From NCBI GenBank assembly GCA_964584135.1, contig CAZOYN010000049.1:1-6112 (forward strand): DNA of 6,112 bases, in the 5' to 3' direction. This DNA is from CAZOYN01 sp964584135. GTDB lineage: Bacteria; Patescibacteriota; Saccharimonadia; Saccharimonadales; UBA4665. Below the pieces are notes generated by a model, which searched no databases, had not been told where the DNA came from, and saw only the letters and a program-made list of their open reading frames with translations. The position numbers and the translations under genes are program-made. Shown one piece after another: positions 1-3,921 of the stretch; position 1 is the stretch's first letter, and every line of letters starts with the position of its first letter.

Positions 1-2
1 GG

Positions 3-836
3 CGGGCCACGCCCGAGGAGTTAGGCTCCTGGTTCGCCTCTACCAGTTACGGGCTGGCCATCGTCTGCGGAGCGGTCAGCGGCAATTTGGAAGTGCTTGA
101 CTTCGACCAGCTGACCGCCTTCGAGATGTGGGAAACGATCATGCGAGAGAACTTCCCGGGCCTGCTCGAAAAACTCCCCGTTGTCGCCACCCCCGGCAAC
201 GGCAGGCACGTTTACTACCAGCTGCCGCTGCCGCCCGAGGGCAACCGCAAGTTGGCCTGGGCCGGACTCAAGACGGCCATTGAGACGCGCGGCGAGGGAG
301 GCTATGTGCTGGCGCCCGGCTGCCCGCCGTACTCCCCAGTCGCCCCCCTGGCACACCACCCGGGCGCCCATTGCAAAGAAGTTCTAGCCGAAGCTCAGCT
401 CGTCAACCGACCTAGAGGCCAGCCACGGCTTGAGTTCGAATCTTGCGACAACGCTGTCGCGCAGGTCGATGACCCGGTGGCGCTGGTGCCGCCTGGCAGC
501 ACTGTAGTAGTCACCGCCGATGGGACGATGGGTGCTAGGTCGGGAGGGGTGGTGGGCGCGGATGGATCGTTGGGCGGGAACCCCGACCAAGGGGGGAAGG
601 TCTGCAGTCTGCGATCCAAGCATCTGTTCGACTTCAATGCGGTAGTCAGCCTCGATCTGGCTGTCGCGCTTGGCGTAGGCCTCGTCGATCTGCTTCTCCA
701 ACTTCCGGCTTCGTACTCCCTTGCTCACTTTGCCTCCCCAGGCATAGTGTTGTGCGGTGGTAAACCACCTCAGCCTCCACTTTGGAAGCAAGCAGCGTCT
801 CTGTCTCACACAGGCGTTCCTTGCTTCCAAAGCTAA
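3..836 (+). CDS. PrimPol-type bifunctional DNA primase/polymerase fragment (5' end outside the window; 3' half probably not genuine)
   Basis: The reading frame is open from the left edge to TAA/TAG-free position 836, so the N-terminus (probably about 50 residues) lies outside. The visible part matches the N-terminal primase-polymerase (AEP/PrimPol) domain of phage and plasmid replication proteins. It has a WF-x-GLAIVCGAVSGNLEVLDFD block with the acidic metal-binding pair DFD (positions 99-107). A TPGNGRHVYY block with the conserved His follows at about 189-218, then IETRGEGGYVLAP at about 279-317. Such enzymes make primers or copy DNA in element replication. Similarity ends near position 325. 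The expected HPSGRxY-like continuation and helicase part are missing, and the remaining frame is rich in Gly, Val, Pro and Leu, like the antisense of another gene. The gene is therefore probably a truncated or rearranged remnant. The domain call is fairly firm; the 3' boundary is not, since true primase sequence may end anywhere between 325 and 384. Confidence 0.55.
   Translation, partial: RATPEELGSWFASTSYGLAIVCGAVSGNLEVLDFDQLTAFEMWETIMRENFPGLLEKLPVVATPGNGRHVYYQLPLPPEGNRKLAWAGLKTAIETRGEGGYVLAPGCPPYSPVAPLAHHPGAHCKEVLAEAQLVNRPRGQPRLEFESCDNAVAQVDDPVALVPPGSTVVVTADGTMGARSGGVVGADGSLGGNPDQGGKVCSLRSKHLFDFNAVVSLDLAVALGVGLVDLLLQLPASYSLAHFASPGIVLCGGKPPQPPLWKQAASLSHTGVPCFQS
384..728 (-). CDS. Small hypothetical protein, 114 aa, in the GC-rich segment
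   Basis: I do not recognise this protein. The start is chosen at GTG (726-728) because GGGGAGG lies 4 nt upstream, the best Shine-Dalgarno sequence in the window. A longer form from TTG at 830 is possible but has no such support. The first 45 residues are charged and probably helical (VSKGVRSRKLEKQIDEAYAK and onward through QIEADYRIEVEQM), with codons ending mostly in G or C. The middle is Pro, His and Arg rich, and the C-terminus is again charged (RVIDLRDSVVARFELK). No membrane segment or signal peptide is visible. It lies antisense to the 3' part of the PrimPol frame, and one of the two must be wrong over that stretch; codon bias and the RBS favour this gene. It stops at TAG (384-386). Function unknown; perhaps a phage or plasmid accessory protein, by context only. 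Confidence 0.4.
   Translation of the reverse strand: MSKGVRSRKLEKQIDEAYAKRDSQIEADYRIEVEQMLGSQTADLPPLVGVPAQRSIRAHHPSRPSTHRPIGGDYYSAARRHQRHRVIDLRDSVVARFELKPWLASRSVDELSFG
756..769. repeat. 14-bp palindrome, GGTGGT-aa-ACCACC
   Basis: A perfect 6-bp dyad with a 2-bp centre lies 27 bp upstream of the GTG start at 728 of the leftward small gene. With a 2-nt loop it is a poor RNA hairpin, so a protein-binding operator is the likelier reading. No clear -10/-35 pair accompanies it. It could also be chance in GC-rich DNA. Confidence 0.3.
780..832. repeat. Perfect 13-bp inverted repeat with a 27-nt loop
   Basis: CTTTGGAAGCAAG (780-792) is the exact reverse complement of CTTGCTTCCAAAG (820-832). On the leftward transcript the loop could fold further (CTGT-gtgag-ACAG). 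Neither side has a T-run, so it does not look like an intrinsic terminator. It sits where GC-rich accessory sequence gives way to the AT-rich spacer, and between a leftward promoter (921-948) and the small leftward gene. It may be a structured leader RNA, a binding site, or an element boundary. The repeat is certain; its role is not. Confidence 0.6.
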
Positions 837-960
837 CTCACAATCTCAAGGTGCTTGTTTCCGAATCAAAGTGACTCAAGGAAACAATGATAACCCACAT
901 TGTCTGTGAATTATTTAACAAGTATACGCTTATTTATTATGGTTTCAATACCACAATTAA
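837..960. other. AT-rich intergenic spacer between accessory segment and murE
   Basis: About 120 bp without a convincing gene. It contains a second, weaker inverted repeat, TTGTTTCC (855-862) with GGAAACAA (880-887), and a 7-bp direct repeat CTCAAGG at 845-851 and 875-881. It also holds the leftward promoter described separately. A 20-residue leftward reading frame (ATG at 900, stop at 838, beginning MWVIIVSLSHF) lies 14 nt below the predicted transcription start, but has no ribosome binding site, and I do not claim it as a gene. No terminator is visible after murE. Confidence 0.5.
921..948 (-). promoter_or_regulatory. Predicted sigma70-type promoter, leftward (TTGAAA-16-TATACT)
   Basis: Read on the minus strand, TTGAAA (948-943) and TATACT (926-921) are separated by 16 bp, close to consensus at both boxes. 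Transcription would begin near 914 and run left through the inverted repeats toward the small gene at 728-384. It lies just beyond the murE stop codon, so it would give the accessory segment its own transcription independent of murE. No Shine-Dalgarno sequence follows within the first 20 nt. Confidence 0.5.
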
Positions 961-2268
961 CTAATGCATCAAGGTCAGGATAACTTCTTTGGCGACCTCG
1001 GCGTCGTCCCAATGTAGCCGTTTGCCACCCATGTTGCGGTCATGCTGGTGGCCAAGGCCAGTAATCAAAATGATGTCTCCTTTGCCCGCCTCACGAGCAG
1101 CTTGCTCAATGGCTTTGCGCCGGTCATCAAATACCTGGCACTTGCCTGCCCCGCCAGCCGCTTTGACTCCGGCATAGACAGCTTGCCGGATACTGTCAGC
1201 GTCTTCTGTATAGGTTTCGTCGTCGGTCAAGTAAATACGGTCCGCTAGCGTAGCCACCGTCCGGCCCATTTCCGGCCGCTTAGTTTTGTCGCGGTCGCCG
1301 GTCGCCCCAAACACAATCCCTACCTTGCCGCCGGCCATTTCCCGGGCTGCCTTCAGTACACTCTCTAAAGCTGTCTGTGTTACGGCATAGTCAACCAATA
1401 CCTCAAAATCCTGCCCAGCCTCCACCCGCATCATCCGCCCGGGCACTTGGTCTAGTGCGGCGATCCCCTGCTCTATCTGCTTCGGGCTCAAGCCTACGGC
1501 CCGCCCCACGCACACTGCCGCCAGCGAGTTATAGACATTAAAGCGACCCGGCAACTGGCAACGGATCTGATACCTATCGTTGCCCGCCACTGCCGTATAA
1601 CGCACATCCTTTTGGTTAATCTGCAGCTTTTCAGCCCGAACTTCGGCCTGCTCTAACCCATATTGCACCGGGTGGGCAATGGCTGCCGCGAACAAGGCCG
1701 CGCTGGGGTCTTCGGCATTAATTATCCCGGCCCGCAGCCCCTGGCGATTGCCATTTGCTTGGCGAAACAACCGCACCTTGGCCTCGACGTAGCGCTTAAA
1801 TGTCTTGTGATAATCCAAATGTTCGTGCGTCACATTGGTCATAACGGCAACCGAGAAAGGCACGCCCCATACCCGGTGCTGCGCTAAGGCATGGCTGGAC
1901 GTTTCCAGCACCACCCAATCCGGCTGGTTTCGCCGGATCTCTTTGAGCATGCCCAAAAGCTGGCCGGTGCTGGCGGTAGTCATGTGCATCCGTGCCGGGC
2001 TGGGCCGCAGCCCCCGGCCATCAGCAAAGTCGACACTGACCGTCGTCAGCACAGCCACCTTTAGGCCGCTCTCCTGCAGCATCCGGTAAATCAACAGGCT
2101 GGTGCTGGTTTTGCCATCGGTACCAGTCACGCCTATTACATTAAGCCCGCGAGCCGGAAAACCGCGCACCACGTTTTGCAGCACTGCTTCGGCCAAATGT
2201 CCATACGGTTCAACCACCCCAAACAGGCTGGTTGGGATAAACCGTTTCACCAGACTACGAAAACTCAT
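961..2268 (-). CDS. murE: MurE-like UDP-N-acetylmuramyl-tripeptide synthetase, short form (435 aa)
   Basis: A Mur ligase: it joins an amino acid to a UDP-MurNAc-peptide with ATP in the cytoplasm, in peptidoglycan precursor synthesis. Visible motifs in order: P-loop GVTGTDGKTST (46-56), ETSSHALAQHR (122-132), TNVTHEHLDYH (144-154), the lysine normally carbamylated in AKVRLF (K164), LPGRFNVYN (239-247), VPGRMMRVE (275-283), GATGDRDKTKRP (321-332) and GLGHQHDR near the C-terminus. MurE is usually near 490 aa. Only about 45 residues precede the P-loop here, so the N-terminal UDP-substrate domain is largely absent. The usual VDYAHTP reads VDYAVTQ (292-298), and the DNPR amino-acid-selecting motif is replaced by DETY (350-353), so the added amino acid cannot be predicted. 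Start ATG at 2268 has AGAGGG too close to act as a ribosome binding site. It diverges from tsaD. MurE-like family placement is strong; exact substrate is open. Confidence 0.9.
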   Translation of the reverse strand: MSFRSLVKRFIPTSLFGVVEPYGHLAEAVLQNVVRGFPARGLNVIGVTGTDGKTSTSLLIYRMLQESGLKVAVLTTVSVDFADGRGLRPSPARMHMTTASTGQLLGMLKEIRRNQPDWVVLETSSHALAQHRVWGVPFSVAVMTNVTHEHLDYHKTFKRYVEAKVRLFRQANGNRQGLRAGIINAEDPSAALFAAAIAHPVQYGLEQAEVRAEKLQINQKDVRYTAVAGNDRYQIRCQLPGRFNVYNSLAAVCVGRAVGLSPKQIEQGIAALDQVPGRMMRVEAGQDFEVLVDYAVTQTALESVLKAAREMAGGKVGIVFGATGDRDKTKRPEMGRTVATLADRIYLTDDETYTEDADSIRQAVYAGVKAAGGAGKCQVFDDRRKAIEQAAREAGKGDIILITGLGHQHDRNMGGKRLHWDDAEVAKEVILTLMH

Positions 2269-2275
2269 GCCCTCT

Positions 2276-2283
2276 AGTATACT
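2276..2283. promoter_or_regulatory. Symmetric -10 box AGTATACT serving both murE and tsaD
   Basis: The 8-bp palindrome reads TATACT on both strands (2278-2283 rightward, 2281-2276 leftward). It sits 8 nt before the tsaD ATG and 7 nt before the murE ATG in a gap of only 23 bp. Both transcripts would then begin at or within about 2 nt of their start codons, giving leaderless mRNAs, which fits the absence of usable Shine-Dalgarno sequences. No good -35 is seen in either direction (both would lie inside the opposite gene), so strength is uncertain. Confidence 0.5.
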
Positions 2284-2291
2284 GTAACCTG

Positions 2292-3320
2292 ATGAAAGTC
2301 CTGGGGATTGAGACCAGTTGTGATGAGACGGCCGCCGCGGTGGTGGAAGATGGCGCTCGCCTGCTCTCTAACGTCATCGCTTCCAGCATAGACTTGCACG
2401 TCCAGTACGGCGGCGTCGTGCCGGAAATTGCCGCTCGCAGCCACATTGAGGTGATTTTACCGGTGATCCAGCAGGCGCTGGATGACGCCCAGTGCACCTG
2501 GGACGACATTGACGGTATTGCCGTGACCTACGGCGCCGGCCTGGGCGGTTCCCTCTTAATCGGCGTGCTGACGGCTCGCACGCTGGCCATTGTCCACAAT
2601 AAACCGTTATACGCTTGTAACCACGTCGAAGGCCATGTCTACGCCAACTTCTTGCGCGACAACCAGCCGGAGTTCCCGATGTTGGCCGTGATTGTCTCTG
2701 GTGGGCATAGCCAGCTGGTGCTATTTAGGAATCACTTTGATTACACCTTGCTCGGCCAAACCTATGACGACGCCATTGGCGAAGCCTTCGACAAAGTTGC
2801 CAAAATGCTTGGCCTGCCCTACCCTGGCGGGCCGTCAGTGTCACAAGCCGCCCAAGAGGGCAATCCCCAGGCTTATTCCCTGCCCAAGGCCAAGATGGGC
2901 AAGTATGACTTTAGCTTTTCCGGGCTAAAAACGGCCGTTTTGCGCCTGGCCCAAGCCGAAATCAATGAAGGTTATGCTTTCCCCTCCACAAAGCTGGCAG
3001 AACGGCTGTCTGAGGCTCAGAAAGCCAATATTGCCGCCAGCTTCCAGCGCGTGGCCATTGAAACTATTGTCGACAAGGCCAAACTGGCCTACGACGAGTT
3101 CTCGCCTAAGTCAGTCGTGATTGCCGGTGGCGTGGCTGCCAACCAAGAACTGCGCCGCCAATTAACAGAGGCCCTCCCTTTACCTATCGAATTCCCTAAC
3201 CTGGCACTCTGCACCGACAACGGCGCTATGATCGCCGCACTGGGCTGTTTCAAGGCCATGTTCAGTCAGCCTCAGGCCGACCCCTATACGCTCGGTATTG
3301 AACCCAACCTGAGTATGTGA
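2292..3320 (+). CDS. tsaD: tRNA N6-adenosine threonylcarbamoyltransferase TsaD (342 aa)
   Basis: Catalytic subunit of the bacterial t6A machinery. It transfers the threonylcarbamoyl group from TC-AMP (made by TsaC/TsaC2) to A37 of ANN-decoding tRNAs, working with TsaB and TsaE in the cytoplasm. The ASKHA-fold signatures are all present: GIETSCDETAAA (5-16), VVPEIAARSHIE (42-53), NHVEGH (110-115) with metal-binding His111 and His115, SGGHSQLV, GEAFDKVAKMLGLPYPGGP, DFSFSGLKTA, IAGGVAANQELR and LCTDNGAMIA, with the metal-binding Asp near residue 309. Length is normal and the gene is intact. The glycine-rich loop usually written TxGPGLxGxLLVG reads TYGAGLGGSLLIG. ATG at 2292 starts the first motif at residue 5, as expected. 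There is no Shine-Dalgarno sequence, and a TATACT -10 just upstream suggests a leaderless message. The TGA stop directly abuts the stop codon of the converging toxin gene. Confidence 0.97.
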   Translation: MKVLGIETSCDETAAAVVEDGARLLSNVIASSIDLHVQYGGVVPEIAARSHIEVILPVIQQALDDAQCTWDDIDGIAVTYGAGLGGSLLIGVLTARTLAIVHNKPLYACNHVEGHVYANFLRDNQPEFPMLAVIVSGGHSQLVLFRNHFDYTLLGQTYDDAIGEAFDKVAKMLGLPYPGGPSVSQAAQEGNPQAYSLPKAKMGKYDFSFSGLKTAVLRLAQAEINEGYAFPSTKLAERLSEAQKANIAASFQRVAIETIVDKAKLAYDEFSPKSVVIAGGVAANQELRRQLTEALPLPIEFPNLALCTDNGAMIAALGCFKAMFSQPQADPYTLGIEPNLSM

Positions 3321-3578
3321 CTAGCCATACAACTGGCTGTGCGTGCCAACAGCGTCAAAGATAGCTTCGTCATCACGCAACAGATACAGTGCTCGGACAT
3401 CTCCAGTAATGTTGATACTGCGATAAACCTTGTTTTTGCCTTGCAACTGATGGTTGCGTAGCTTCGGTGTTAAAGGATTTTGCCGGAATAGCTCGAGCCT
3501 CTCGAGTACTGAACCTTGTGTTTTGGCAGATAATTTATCGTACTGTTTAACAAAATTCTTGGAGTATCTGACGATCAT
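3321..3578 (-). CDS. RelE/YafQ-family toxin, probable mRNA interferase (85 aa)
   Basis: Small basic protein of the RelE/ParE fold, closest in pattern to YafQ-type ribosome-dependent mRNA endonucleases. It has FVKQYDKL near the start, a helical pair, then LTPKLRNHQLQGKNKVYRSI (36-55), ITGDVRALYLL (57-67) and the C-terminal VGTHSQLYG (77-85). His43, Arg53, Asp60, Arg62 and His80 are candidate active-site residues by family pattern. The ATG overlaps the antitoxin stop (ATGA, 3575-3578), giving translational coupling and one operon; AGG lies only weakly upstream. Its TAG stop touches the tsaD TGA from the opposite strand, with no terminator between. ParE-like gyrase inhibition is a less likely alternative, because ParE normally lacks this His pattern. 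No specific gene symbol can be given from sequence alone. Confidence 0.88.
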   Translation of the reverse strand: MIVRYSKNFVKQYDKLSAKTQGSVLERLELFRQNPLTPKLRNHQLQGKNKVYRSINITGDVRALYLLRDDEAIFDAVGTHSQLYG

Positions 3579-3859
3579 TTCTTGCGCCTGCTAGCCAAAA
3601 ACTCGAGCGCCTCCTCATTCGACCCAAATTTGTAGTAGTCCCCCCGTTCTATCTCTTCCCTGCTCTTCTTAAGCTGAGCGGCCGTTGCGGCGTTCGGAAC
3701 CTCGGGCACTTCAAAACTAACGCTCTGCTCAGCGGTAAAACGACGTAACTCGTTGTTTAAGACCGCGCTTAAACTAATACCCAGCTTTTCGGCCACTTTG
3801 GCAGCCGCCCGCTTCAGGGCTGGGTCGGTTTTAAGATTAATCACTGCGTAATCACTCAT
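3575..3859 (-). CDS. RelB/DinJ-family antitoxin (94 aa)
   Basis: Partner of the downstream toxin. Residues 1-50 fit a ribbon-helix-helix DNA-binding domain: a short strand (YAVINLKTD), a helix (ALKRAAAKVAEKLG), then ISLSAVLNNELRRF, the pattern shared by RelB and DinJ. The C-terminal half is charged and probably disordered until bound to toxin, which it would wrap and neutralise. Such antitoxins bind their own promoter as dimers and repress the operon, more strongly with toxin. ATG at 3859 is chosen over an ATG at 4012 because the family begins here and a near-consensus promoter ends exactly at this codon. The longer form would also read back into valS. The TGA stop overlaps the toxin start by 4 nt. 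Confidence 0.88.
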   Translation of the reverse strand: MSDYAVINLKTDPALKRAAAKVAEKLGISLSAVLNNELRRFTAEQSVSFEVPEVPNAATAAQLKKSREEIERGDYYKFGSNEEALEFLASRRKK

Positions 3860-3883
3860 ACCAGTAGTATATACTTTTGGTAT
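3858..3883. promoter_or_regulatory. 26-bp dyad, probable autoregulatory operator of the toxin-antitoxin operon
   Basis: Outer half-sites ATACCA (3858-3863) and TGGTAT (3878-3883) flank a central perfect palindrome AGTATATACT (3866-3875). Overall 11 of 13 base pairs are symmetric. The dyad covers the -10 box and the first bases of the antitoxin start codon, just where a ribbon-helix-helix repressor would block RNA polymerase. Because the same DNA lies upstream of valS, repressor binding could also affect valS. The symmetry is visible; binding by this antitoxin is inference. Confidence 0.6.
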
Positions 3884-3894
3884 TATCGCGTCAA
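3866..3894 (-). promoter_or_regulatory. Antitoxin-toxin promoter, TTGACG-17-TATACT, predicted leaderless
   Basis: On the minus strand TTGACG (3894-3889) and TATACT (3871-3866) are 17 bp apart, the ideal spacing and the best promoter match in the window. Counting 7 nt from the end of the -10 puts the transcription start at 3859, the A of the antitoxin ATG. No Shine-Dalgarno sequence exists, consistent with a leaderless mRNA. Confidence 0.65.
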
Positions 3895-3905
3895 GCTTCA
3901 TCTGA

Positions 3906-3914
3906 TGATATGAT
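3906..3914 (+). promoter_or_regulatory. Possible extended -10 promoter for valS (TGA-TATGAT)
   Basis: TGnTATGAT is an extended -10 form with five of six consensus bases. It ends 7 nt before the ATG at 3922, which would make the valS mRNA leaderless or nearly so. No -35 is apparent. The alternative is the rightward TATACT at 3870-3875 inside the operator palindrome, starting near 3882 and giving a leader of about 30-40 nt. Confidence 0.35.
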
Positions 3915-3921
3915 GAATGGG

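Noticed and set aside
21..371. Minus-strand 116-residue frame antisense to PrimPol
   Set aside because: It is the mirror of a frame with clear conserved PrimPol motifs and has no ribosome binding site or recognised motif.
181..387. + strand 68-residue frame overlapping the PrimPol domain
   Set aside because: Arg/Pro/Ala-rich shadow of the PrimPol frame. Its last residues were considered as a frameshifted continuation of the domain, but no clear family motif appears.
385..445. tRNA-like pieces on the + strand (GCTCAG and GTTCGAATC)
   Set aside because: The T-stem pairs poorly, the D-loop is too long, the D- and T-arm pieces leave only about 12 nt for an anticodon arm, and no acceptor stem closes. 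I see no real or remnant tRNA.
3322..3339. Small hairpin (AGCCA/TGGCT) at the tsaD-toxin junction as a terminator
   Set aside because: The stem is only 5 bp, no T-run follows on either strand, and it lies inside the toxin coding region.
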